From contig JAKSJO010000005.1 of NCBI GenBank assembly GCA_024398125.1, positions 1 to 64,000 on the forward strand: DNA of 64,000 nt. The letters run 5' to 3'. Each line of letters starts with the position of its first letter. The first letter of the stretch is position 1. The notes under the pieces were generated by a model. That model was given only the letters and a program-made list of their open reading frames with translations. It made no database searches and was not told where the DNA came from. The position numbers were made by a program, and so were the translations under genes. The stretch comes from Bacteroidales bacterium. GTDB lineage: Bacteria > Bacteroidota > Bacteroidia > Bacteroidales > UBA932. Of the stretch, positions 45,842 to 53,810 are shown piece after piece.

Positions 45842-46558
45842 ATGAACAGATTACTCAAAACATTTTTTTCTGTCTCGGCTTTAGCTCTGCTGTCTTCGCA
45901 GGTAGGCTTTTCCAAGGATGATGGTACCAACCCGGCACTCCTTGACCAGTACTACACCCATGCTTCTGCAGCACCTGCAAGCCCTGACAAGGATGGTTTC
46001 ATTACAAGATGGGCTCTTCTCGAGCCCATCTCGAAACCAGCTTCCAGCAATAGCGTCTGGATTGATTCTTACCTCCAGGAAGTATCATCAGACGCTTATT
46101 TCAAAGATCAGATGACTCTCATGCCATACGATGGTCTCAAGACCATGGTAGGCAAGGAAAAGCATATCTGGCATGCTCTCGATTCCAAGAACTACTACGT
46201 GAATCTTCTCCGTTTCGCGCAGAGTTATGGAAAGGAGTATTATGGACAGGTCTATTTTGTAGTGACTACAATCAACTGCGAGGAGGATATGGAAGACGTA
46301 CGCCTTGCCGGTGGTGTAAATTCAGCTGCAATGTGGTATCTCAACGGCGAACAGGTGCTCATGATGTCAAATGACCGCGATCTCGTTGTCGATGACATCA
46401 TGTCAAAGCGTCTTACCCTCAAGAAGGGCGAGAATGTCGTTCGCGGTATGATTTTCAACGGACCTGGCATGGCGGATTTCTGCCTCAGATTTATTGATAA
46501 AGATGGCAAACCGGTGAAGAACATCACCGTGACTACTGCTCTCACAAAGAAGAAGTAA
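45842..46558 (+). CDS. Exported beta-sandwich protein, copy 1 of duplicated module
   Basis: Exported protein of 238 residues with an N-terminal signal (cleavage near GFS). The start at 45842 gives a proper signal peptide; an earlier in-frame Met at 45818 overlaps susD and weakens it. The body reads as a galactose-binding-like beta-sandwich: TRWALLEPISKPASSN, VTTINCEEDMEDVRLAGG, MWYLNGEQVLMMSND, LTLKKGENVVRGMIFNGPG. The WYLNGEQV segment recalls the sugar-binding domains of glycosidases, but no catalytic domain is attached. It is a paralogue of the protein at 48039 and, like it, lies directly before a GH43 gene (2-base gap). A carbohydrate-binding accessory of the GH43 enzyme is my inference; the family is unnamed to me. 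Confidence 0.7.
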   Translation: MNRLLKTFFSVSALALLSSQVGFSKDDGTNPALLDQYYTHASAAPASPDKDGFITRWALLEPISKPASSNSVWIDSYLQEVSSDAYFKDQMTLMPYDGLKTMVGKEKHIWHALDSKNYYVNLLRFAQSYGKEYYGQVYFVVTTINCEEDMEDVRLAGGVNSAAMWYLNGEQVLMMSNDRDLVVDDIMSKRLTLKKGENVVRGMIFNGPGMADFCLRFIDKDGKPVKNITVTTALTKKK

Positions 46559-46560
46559 CG

Positions 46561-47997
46561 ATGAAAAAGACAAGAATTATCGGTTTGTCGGCTGCATTGA
46601 TGCTTATTGCTTCGGCAGCCAATGCCCAGATAGGCAATCCGTTCATCCACGACCCTTCGACTGTCGTGGAGTGTGATGGTAAGTATTATACTTTCGGAAC
46701 AGGCGGCGGCGGTCTTATTTCTCCTGATGGTTGGCACTGGGAGAGCGGTGCAGTACGCCCGGGCGGCGGTGTAGCTCCGGATGCAATGAAGATAGGGGAC
46801 AGATACCTTGTCGTCTATTCTTCAGGTGTTCAGGGGTCGAAACTCCAGCATCACTCACGCGTATATGCCCTGTGGTACAATACCCTCGATCCAAACGCTC
46901 CTGATTTCAAGATTACCGACCCGATTGATATTGCCGGCTCTACCGGTTACGATGACTGTGACGGTATCGATCCAGGTCTCCTCATGGGTCCTGACGGCCG
47001 TCTCTGGCTTGTCTATGGTACCTATTATGGCTATATCCGCGTGGTAGAACTCGATCCTGCAACTGCAAAGGCAAAGGGTGAACCTAAGGATGTCGCTCTC
47101 TCATGCGAGGCTGCCGAGATGACCTATCATGATGGATGGTACTATCTTCTTGCAACACATGGAACATGCTGTGCCGGCGCCAATTCGACCTACACCATCA
47201 TTGCTGGCCGTTCAAAGAGCCCTCAGGGACCTTTCGTTGACAACCTTGGCCGTGATATGATGCAGGGCGGTGGCAAGTATGTACTCTCTTCTGAACCACG
47301 TCGTATCGGAGCAGGCCATTTCGGACGATTCGATATAGCTGAAGGCATCCAGAAGATGTCCTTCCATTTCGAGGCTGATCTCGACCTCAGCGGCAAGAGC
47401 ACTCTCGCAATACGTCCTCTCATGTGGAAGAATGGCTGGCCTGTAGCCGGCGAGCTCATCGACGAGACCTGTACCTACGGAATCCAGTCAGAGCGCAGAG
47501 GATATGTCCTCGAGCTCGCATGCGACTTCGTCCGTATGAACAATGGCGGCGGCTGGCGTCGTGCAGCTGACGCTCCAATCGAGAAGGTGGCAGGCCAGAA
47601 ACTTGAAGATATCAATGCAAACTGGCCTTCTGGCGATATGGAAGTAAGACTTGGTGCTGACATCATCCGCCCTCATCAGACATGGACCATCACTTCAGTT
47701 CCTGATGCAGGTGGCTACCTTGGTGGCGCTTATTACAAGATTGCAATCGAAGGAACAGACAGAGTCCTTGAGGCAACCGCAGACAAGGATGTCAAGGCGG
47801 CTCCTTCATTCACAGGTGCAGATTCTCAACTCTGGCGAATCGACCAGCTTATCGATGGCACTTTCAGAATCATGCCGAAGGCTGTTCCTGGAACCAGCGA
47901 GGAACTCGTGCTGATGACTGTAGCTGACAGCACTCCTACCCTTGGTGCATTCAACTTCAATGACGACAACTCGAAGTGGAATCTCAAGAAGCACTGA
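46561..47997 (+). CDS. GH43-family glycosidase with C-terminal ricin-like domain, copy 1
   Basis: Exported glycoside hydrolase of 478 residues (signal about 1-22, NAQ). The five-bladed propeller carries the GH43 catalytic set: base D31 in FIHDPS, pKa-tuning D137 in DGIDPGLL and acid E183 in CEAAEMTYHDGWYYLL, where E is followed nine residues later by the usual Gly. Blade 5 has STLAIRPLMWKNGWPV. From about 385 a ricin-type/RICIN-like trefoil follows (YYKIAIEGTDRVLEA, QLWRIDQLIDGTFRIMP). Likely activities are alpha-L-arabinofuranosidase/endo-arabinanase or beta-xylosidase; they cannot be separated here. It lies 2 bases after its beta-sandwich partner and is duplicated at 48839. Confidence 0.85.
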   Translation: MKKTRIIGLSAALMLIASAANAQIGNPFIHDPSTVVECDGKYYTFGTGGGGLISPDGWHWESGAVRPGGGVAPDAMKIGDRYLVVYSSGVQGSKLQHHSRVYALWYNTLDPNAPDFKITDPIDIAGSTGYDDCDGIDPGLLMGPDGRLWLVYGTYYGYIRVVELDPATAKAKGEPKDVALSCEAAEMTYHDGWYYLLATHGTCCAGANSTYTIIAGRSKSPQGPFVDNLGRDMMQGGGKYVLSSEPRRIGAGHFGRFDIAEGIQKMSFHFEADLDLSGKSTLAIRPLMWKNGWPVAGELIDETCTYGIQSERRGYVLELACDFVRMNNGGGWRRAADAPIEKVAGQKLEDINANWPSGDMEVRLGADIIRPHQTWTITSVPDAGGYLGGAYYKIAIEGTDRVLEATADKDVKAAPSFTGADSQLWRIDQLIDGTFRIMPKAVPGTSEELVLMTVADSTPTLGAFNFNDDNSKWNLKKH

Positions 47998-48038
47998 TTA
48001 TACATTAATATCAAACCATAAACAACAAAAACCCAAGT

Positions 48039-48836
48039 ATGAGAAAAACTATAAATTTTCTTCTGCTTCTCGCAGCCTTGACACTTGTTCCGTGCATCAA
48101 TGTAGATGCTCAGAAGAAGAAGGCAAAGGTTGACGTAAGTGAAGCACTCAAGGGCTATTTCACTCCGGCAGACAACGGTGCAGTGAGACCTGATGGTGAC
48201 GGTTTCATCCGCAGATGGATGATTCTTGAGCCTATCAGCAAGCCAAATCCTACCAACCGTGTATTCACTGAGACTTACACCAGAACCGAGCTCAGCAAGG
48301 AGTATTTCCCAGGACAGCTTACCATGATGCCGAAGGATGGAGATCAGGTTACTGTCAACATGGAGTATCAGGCGCCGGTTGACCTTACTTCAAACAGACC
48401 AAGAACTCCACAGGGCCAGGGCCCTCAGGAGCCAAAGTGGGTAAAGGCGAAGCTTACCTGGCACGCTCTTGACAGCGACCATTTCTTTGTCAAGCTGTTC
48501 CGTTTTGCCACCGGTCTCAACAAGGACAGATACGGAGTTATCTTCTGGACAGTTACTGTCATCAACTGTGAGGAGGACATCGAGAATGTCCGTCTCTCGC
48601 TCGGCTCAAACAAGGCCGGTATGTGGTGGCTCAATGGTGAAGAGGTACTCCTCGTTGCCGGTGACCGTCATATGGGTGTTGACAGTGCGGTTTCTGACCG
48701 TGTCACTCTCAAGAAGGGCAAGAACGTTCTCCGTGGTGCAACCATGAACGGCCCTGGTATGAGTGAGATCTGCGTCCGTTTCATCGATGGTGATACTGGC
48801 AAGCCAGTAACCAACTATACAGTAAGTTGCAACTAA
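48039..48836 (+). CDS. Exported beta-sandwich protein, copy 2 of duplicated module
   Basis: Exported protein of 265 residues (signal about 1-24, VDAQ), paralogous to the protein at 45842. Shared blocks are RRWMILEPISKPNPTN, LTWHALDSDHFFVKLFRF, TVTVINCEEDIENVRLSLG, MWWLNGEEVLLVAGD, VTLKKGKNVLRGATMNGPG. It differs by an insert of about 25 residues near 110-135 rich in Pro/Gln (TPQGQGPQEPKW). It starts 41 bases after GH43 copy 1 and ends 2 bases before GH43 copy 2, repeating the spacing of the first module. Function is unknown; glycan binding is inferred. Confidence 0.72.
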   Translation: MRKTINFLLLLAALTLVPCINVDAQKKKAKVDVSEALKGYFTPADNGAVRPDGDGFIRRWMILEPISKPNPTNRVFTETYTRTELSKEYFPGQLTMMPKDGDQVTVNMEYQAPVDLTSNRPRTPQGQGPQEPKWVKAKLTWHALDSDHFFVKLFRFATGLNKDRYGVIFWTVTVINCEEDIENVRLSLGSNKAGMWWLNGEEVLLVAGDRHMGVDSAVSDRVTLKKGKNVLRGATMNGPGMSEICVRFIDGDTGKPVTNYTVSCN

Positions 48837-48838
48837 AA

Positions 48839-50308
48839 ATGATTACAGCTATGACAAACAAGAATATCATATTGGGTGCAGCTCTCTGCATGCTTTCTGC
48901 CGGTTCTGCTTTTGCGCAGGGCGGAAAACCTTTCATCCATGACCCTTCCTGCATCGTAGAATGCAATGGCAAGTACTATACCTTCGGAACAGGCGGCGGC
49001 GGTCTTATCTCACCTGACGGCTGGCACTGGGAGAGTGGTGCAGTACGTCCTGGCGGCGGTGCGGCTCCTGATGCCATCAAGATCGGTGACCGCTATCTTA
49101 TCGCTTACTCGACAACGGGTGGCGGAATGGGTGGCGGACACGCAAGCGCCATCATGACAATGTGGAACAAGGATCTCGATCCAAACTCTCCTGACTTTGG
49201 TTATACCGAGGCGGTAGAGGTCGCTTCATCTCTCGTTGACGAGGACTGCAACGCCATCGACGCTGGTCTTCTTCTGGGTCCGGACGGCCGTCTCTGGTGT
49301 ACATACGGAACCTATTTCGGACACATCAGACAGGTCGAACTCGACCCTGAGACCGGTTTCCGCAAGGAAGGGAACGAGGCTATCGACATCGGCCGCAACA
49401 TGGAGGCATCTACCATGATGTACCGTGATGGCTGGTACTATCTCCTCGGAACTCATGGCACCTGCTGCGACGGCGTGAATTCTACCTACAACATCGTTGT
49501 TGGCCGTTCACGCAACCCACACGGACCATTCATCGACAACGTTGGCCGTTCAATGATCGAAGGTGGCGGCAAGATGGTAATCAACGCAGAGAACCGTCTC
49601 ATCGGTCCTGGACATTTCGGACGCTACATCGAGGACGAAGGTATCGAGAAGATGTCTTTCCACTGGGAGGCTGATATGGACCAGAGCGGCCGCAGCGTAC
49701 TCGCTATCCGTCCTCTTCTCTGGAAGAACGGCTGGCCTGTAGCAGGCGAGGCTTTCCAGAGCGGTACTTATGAGATCCAGTCAGAGAGAAGCGGATACGC
49801 TCTCGAGCTCGCTACCGACTTCGTTCGTATGAACAGCGGCATGGGTATGTTCGGACGTGGCAACACCGACCAGCCTGTTGTCAAGGTCGAGCAGCAGAAG
49901 CTCTCCGAGGTCATCGACACCTGGCCAACCGGCAACGCTGAGGTTCGCAATGGCTACTACATGGGCCGTCCTAACCAGCGCTGGAGCATCATCCCTGTTG
50001 ACGAGGCCGGCGGATATGTTGGTGGTCAGTATTACAAGATTCTCATCGAGGGCACCAACCGCGCACTTGCTGCTACCGCAGCTTGTGAGGTAGAGGCAGT
50101 CGCTGAGTATACCGGCGCTGACGAGCAGCTCTGGAGAATCGAGCAGTGCACTGACGGTACCTTCAGAATCATGCCAAAGGCAATCCCTGGTACCAGCGAG
50201 AAGCTCGCTCTCGTTTCTCTCGGTGACTGCAAGCCTACACTTGCCCCATTCGATTTCAACAACGATAACTGCAAGTGGGCATTCAAGTGCTTCACTCAGA
50301 TTAAGTAA
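48839..50308 (+). CDS. GH43-family glycosidase with C-terminal ricin-like domain, copy 2
   Basis: Paralogue of the GH43 protein at 46561 with the same layout over 489 residues. Base D35 lies in FIHDPS, the pKa-tuning Asp in NAIDAGLLLG, and the acid Glu in RNMEASTMMYRDGWYYLL. The C-terminal trefoil contains YYKILIEGTNRALAA and QLWRIEQCTDGTFRIMP. Differences are an insert with Gly/Met repeats (TTGGGMGGGH) near 100-110 and a Gly/Met loop near 330 (NSGMGMFGRGN). The start at 48839 gives a 2-base gap like that in module 1; Met at 48851 is an alternative. Sequence divergence in the active-site loops suggests a different linkage or side chain from copy 1. Confidence 0.85.
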   Translation: MITAMTNKNIILGAALCMLSAGSAFAQGGKPFIHDPSCIVECNGKYYTFGTGGGGLISPDGWHWESGAVRPGGGAAPDAIKIGDRYLIAYSTTGGGMGGGHASAIMTMWNKDLDPNSPDFGYTEAVEVASSLVDEDCNAIDAGLLLGPDGRLWCTYGTYFGHIRQVELDPETGFRKEGNEAIDIGRNMEASTMMYRDGWYYLLGTHGTCCDGVNSTYNIVVGRSRNPHGPFIDNVGRSMIEGGGKMVINAENRLIGPGHFGRYIEDEGIEKMSFHWEADMDQSGRSVLAIRPLLWKNGWPVAGEAFQSGTYEIQSERSGYALELATDFVRMNSGMGMFGRGNTDQPVVKVEQQKLSEVIDTWPTGNAEVRNGYYMGRPNQRWSIIPVDEAGGYVGGQYYKILIEGTNRALAATAACEVEAVAEYTGADEQLWRIEQCTDGTFRIMPKAIPGTSEKLALVSLGDCKPTLAPFDFNNDNCKWAFKCFTQIK

Positions 50309-50315
50309 TTGATCG

Positions 50316-52610
50316 ATGAAAAAAGTTATTGTCACTTTTCTGGCCTTGGCGATCGGTATCACATCGGTCGCCCAGACCTTTTCATATCCTTTCCAGAATC
50401 CTGAACTTCCTCGCCAGCAGCGTATCGATGATCTCATCGGCCGCATGACTCTGGAAGAGAAAGTCGCTTTCCTTATGAACGGATCCGAGGGTATCGAGCG
50501 TCTCGGAATCCCTGAATACAACTGGTGGAACGAGGCACTTCATGGTGTTGCCCGTGCCGGTGTCGCTACAGTGTTTCCGCAGGCTATCGGCATGGCAGCC
50601 ATGTTCGACCCCGAGGAGCATGAGAAAACGTTCTCCATCATCTCGGACGAGGCCAGAGCCAAGTACAACGAGGCTATCCGTCGCGGACAGCATCTCCAAT
50701 ATCTTGGACTATCATTCTGGACTCCGAACATCAACATTTTCCGTGATCCTAGATGGGGACGTGGCCAGGAAACATATGGCGAAGATCCATACCTTACATC
50801 AGTGATAGGCATGGCGGCCGTCAGAGGTCTCCAGGGAAATGACGATAATTACTATAAACTTCACGCATGCGCGAAGCACTTTGCCGTCCACAGCGGACCG
50901 GAAAGCCTTCGCCATTCGTTCGATGCAGTAGTTTCCCAGAGAGATCTCTGGGAAACCTATCTGCCGGCTTTCAAGGCACTTGTGACCGAAGCTGATGTCC
51001 AGGAAGTCATGGGAGCTTATAACCGTTACGAAGGGGTCCCTTGCTGTGGCAGCGATCTCCTTCTAATGGATATTCTTCGCAACCGTTGGAACTACCAGGG
51101 ACTTGTTGTTTCCGATTGTGGTGCCATCACCGACTTTTTCAAACCGGGAGCACATGGCACTCATACTGACGCTGCTTCGGCTTCTGCCGATGCAGTCAAG
51201 GCCGGCACCGACATCGAGTGCGGCAGCAACTACAAGACCTTGGTTGAAGCAGTAGAACGGGGCATCATCAGCGAGACCGATATCGATGTTGCCGTACGTC
51301 GAGTGCTCAAAGGACGCTTCGAACTCGGAATGTTCGATCCTGTCGAGATGCTTCCTTGGGCTGACATCCCTTATTCAGTAGTTGCTTGCGATGAGCACAA
51401 TGCACAAGCCCGCAAGGTAGCAAGACAGTCTATGGTTCTTCTCAAGAACAATGACGTTCTTCCTATCAGACGCGGCAGCGTAAGGAAGATTGCCGTCATA
51501 GGTCCCAATGCTGCCGACAGCACATTGATGCTTGGCAATTATAATGGAGATCCCACTCATGTGATAACTGTCCTTCAGGGTATCAGGAATGCTTATCCAG
51601 ATGCAGAGGTTACATACGAGCGAGGCTGCGACCATCTTGAGGGCTTCACTCCTGTTCCCAAGGCTCCAAGAGCCGGCATGAACATGGCCGGCGAGTGGGA
51701 GGGTGTTCCTGCAGCAGGTGAGTCTGGAAGCAAGAAGGTTGCCCAGAAGTTGCCTCCAATGGGGCCAGAGTGCTATACAGACGAGGCTATCGCGGCTCTT
51801 GCGGCACGTGCAGCCGAGGCTGATGTAATCGTATTCGCCGGTGGTATCACTCCGGCTCTGGAGGGCGAGGAACTTGGTGTCCATCTTGATGGCTTCGCAG
51901 GTGGCGACCGTTCCAGAATTGAGCTTCCTGCAATCCAGGGCAAGGTCCTCAAGGCACTTCATTCTACCGGAAAACCGGTTGTATTCGTCCTCTGCACAGG
52001 TTCAGCAATCGCGCTGGCCCAGAACGAGGCTGACTATGACGCTCTTGTTGTCGCATGGTACGGTGGCCAGGAAGGTGGTAACGCTCTTGGCGATGTCCTT
52101 ACAGGTGACTACAACCCATCAGGAAAATTGCCTGTCACTTTCTACAAGTCAACTTCACAGCTTCCTGATTTCACAAACTACGACATGAACGGCAGAACCT
52201 ACCGATACATGACCGAGCCTCCTCTATACGCTTTCGGCTATGGTATGAGCTATACATCTTTCAAGTTCGGCAAGGCCCGCCTTTCATCAAAGAAGATCAA
52301 GCGTGGCAAGCCTGTTACCGTCAAGTTAAAGGTAAGCAATGTCGGCGCAATCGATGGAGCTGAGACCGTACAGGTCTATGTAAAGCGCCTTAATGACGCT
52401 GCTGCTCCAGTCATGTCACTCAAGGGCTTCCAGAAAGCACGTCTTGCTGCCGGGAAGTCCGTAAAACTCAAGATCACCCTCCCTGCCGAAGCCTTCGAGT
52501 ACTACGATGTGGCTTCAGATGGCCTTGCTGTCAAGAGCGGTGATTATCAGATTCTTGTCGGCACATCATCCGCTGATACCGGCAAACCTCTTTCACTCAG
52601 AATCAAGTAA
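50316..52610 (+). CDS. GH3-family beta-xylosidase/beta-glucosidase
   Basis: Exported glycosidase of 764 residues (signal about 1-20). The GH3 N-terminal barrel shows LGIPEYNWWNEALHGVARAG near 65-84, PRWGRGQETYGEDPYLTS and KHFAVHSGPES. The nucleophile is D267 in LVVSDCGAI. The C-terminal alpha/beta domain carries the probable acid/base in LEGEELGVHLDGFAGGDR (about 514-531), and a fibronectin-III-like domain ends the protein (VSNVGAIDGAETVQVYVK). The EYNWWNEALHGVAR signature is the xylosidase-like subgroup, fitting release of xylose from the products of the GH10 enzyme next door. It starts 7 bases after GH43 copy 2. Confidence 0.92.
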   Translation: MKKVIVTFLALAIGITSVAQTFSYPFQNPELPRQQRIDDLIGRMTLEEKVAFLMNGSEGIERLGIPEYNWWNEALHGVARAGVATVFPQAIGMAAMFDPEEHEKTFSIISDEARAKYNEAIRRGQHLQYLGLSFWTPNINIFRDPRWGRGQETYGEDPYLTSVIGMAAVRGLQGNDDNYYKLHACAKHFAVHSGPESLRHSFDAVVSQRDLWETYLPAFKALVTEADVQEVMGAYNRYEGVPCCGSDLLLMDILRNRWNYQGLVVSDCGAITDFFKPGAHGTHTDAASASADAVKAGTDIECGSNYKTLVEAVERGIISETDIDVAVRRVLKGRFELGMFDPVEMLPWADIPYSVVACDEHNAQARKVARQSMVLLKNNDVLPIRRGSVRKIAVIGPNAADSTLMLGNYNGDPTHVITVLQGIRNAYPDAEVTYERGCDHLEGFTPVPKAPRAGMNMAGEWEGVPAAGESGSKKVAQKLPPMGPECYTDEAIAALAARAAEADVIVFAGGITPALEGEELGVHLDGFAGGDRSRIELPAIQGKVLKALHSTGKPVVFVLCTGSAIALAQNEADYDALVVAWYGGQEGGNALGDVLTGDYNPSGKLPVTFYKSTSQLPDFTNYDMNGRTYRYMTEPPLYAFGYGMSYTSFKFGKARLSSKKIKRGKPVTVKLKVSNVGAIDGAETVQVYVKRLNDAAAPVMSLKGFQKARLAAGKSVKLKITLPAEAFEYYDVASDGLAVKSGDYQILVGTSSADTGKPLSLRIK

Positions 52611-52631
52611 CACAACCCAAATAACCTGCAA

Positions 52632-53783
52632 ATGAATCTCAAGTCGTTTTCATGTGCTGCACTTGGACTTCTGGTCCTTTCTTTCGGCAGCGCAGATGCA
52701 CAGAAGAAACCTACTTCACTGAAGGATGCATACAAGGATGCATTCAAGATCGGCGCTGCAATCAGCAGCTTCGACATCAGCAGTAGAAACCCTAAGTCTA
52801 TCGAACTCATCACCAGTCAGTTCAATGCAATCTCTCCAGGCAATGAGCTTAAGCCTGAGTCGCTTCATCCAAAGGCTGATGTATGGGCATGGGACAGGGC
52901 CGATGCATATGTGGAATTCGGTCAGAAGAACCATCTCTGGACTCTCGGTCACACTCTCTGCTGGCATAACCAGACTCCTGATCATTTCTTCTTCAAGGAG
53001 AACGGAGAATACAAGAGTCACGACGAGCTCGTTGAAACCCTTCGCAGCTATATCGAGACTGTCTGCACCCATTTCGGTAACAAGGTGAATGCATGGGATG
53101 TAGTGAATGAGATCATCGGCGAGTACGGTGAGTACCGTGAGAAAGGCTGGGTGAAGGCCCTTGGCAATGGCGAGGAAGTCGTGAAGCTTGCTTTCAAGTA
53201 TGCTGACATGTACTGCCCCAAGGAGGTTGAGCTCTATTACAATGACTTCAATGTATGGAGACCTGCTCATCTCGAAGGTATCATCAAGATGGTCAAGATG
53301 CTCAAGGCAGAAGGCCTTCGTATCGACGGTGTAGGTATCCAGGCTCACTGGGGACTCAACTATCCCAAGACCGAATATATCGAGGATGCAATCAACAAGC
53401 TTGCAGCTCTTGGCGTCAAGGTTCTGATCACTGAAATCGACGTTGACGTTCTTCCTCTCACAAAGGAAGGCCAGATCATCGGCCATGCAATGGAAGAGGC
53501 TCAGTTCCAGCTTGAGGAGTTCAAGGAGTTCTTTGATCCATATCGCGACGGACTTCCTGCAGAAGTTGAACAGCAGCTTGCTGAGCGTTATGCTGAACTT
53601 TTCCGCATCTTCTACAGCCATAGGGATGTGATCGACCGAGTGACCTTCTGGGGAACTCATGACGGTACTTCATGGAAGAATGGATATCCGATTCCACGCA
53701 GAACAAACTATCCTCTTCTCTGGAACCGTGACTACACTCCACACCAGGCATACTATAACGTGCTTGCTATCCCAGGAAAGTAG
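52632..53783 (+). CDS. GH10 endo-1,4-beta-xylanase
   Basis: Exported xylanase of 383 residues (signal about 1-23, ADAQ). A single GH10 TIM barrel follows. The acid/base is E160 in AWDVVNEI and the nucleophile is E268 in VLITEIDVD. Other family features are FNAISPGNELKPESLHP near 55-71, LGHTLCWHNQTPDHFF near 103-118, YYNDFNVWRP and TFWGTHDGTSWKNG. It cuts the xylan backbone and most strongly fixes the substrate of this locus. No carbohydrate-binding module insertion is seen. The lack of a lipobox suggests a periplasmic location. Confidence 0.95.
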   Translation: MNLKSFSCAALGLLVLSFGSADAQKKPTSLKDAYKDAFKIGAAISSFDISSRNPKSIELITSQFNAISPGNELKPESLHPKADVWAWDRADAYVEFGQKNHLWTLGHTLCWHNQTPDHFFFKENGEYKSHDELVETLRSYIETVCTHFGNKVNAWDVVNEIIGEYGEYREKGWVKALGNGEEVVKLAFKYADMYCPKEVELYYNDFNVWRPAHLEGIIKMVKMLKAEGLRIDGVGIQAHWGLNYPKTEYIEDAINKLAALGVKVLITEIDVDVLPLTKEGQIIGHAMEEAQFQLEEFKEFFDPYRDGLPAEVEQQLAERYAELFRIFYSHRDVIDRVTFWGTHDGTSWKNGYPIPRRTNYPLLWNRDYTPHQAYYNVLAIPGK

Positions 53784-53791
53784 TATCTTTG
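53763..53791 (+). promoter_or_regulatory. Promoter of the hybrid two-component regulator
   Basis: TATCTTTG at 53784-53791 matches TAnnTTTG exactly, with CTTG at 53763-53766 as a -33 element (17-base spacer). It lies 19 bases before the start codon. The near-palindrome TGCATATTGCA (53790-53800) covers the expected transcription start and could be an autoregulatory site. Confidence 0.6.
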
Positions 53792-53810
53792 CATATTGCA
53801 ATAGAAGAAA

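Noticed and set aside
52716..53660. 314-codon minus-strand frame opposite the GH10 gene
   Set aside because: The plus strand encodes a complete xylanase with both catalytic glutamates; the antisense translation has no motif or start context.
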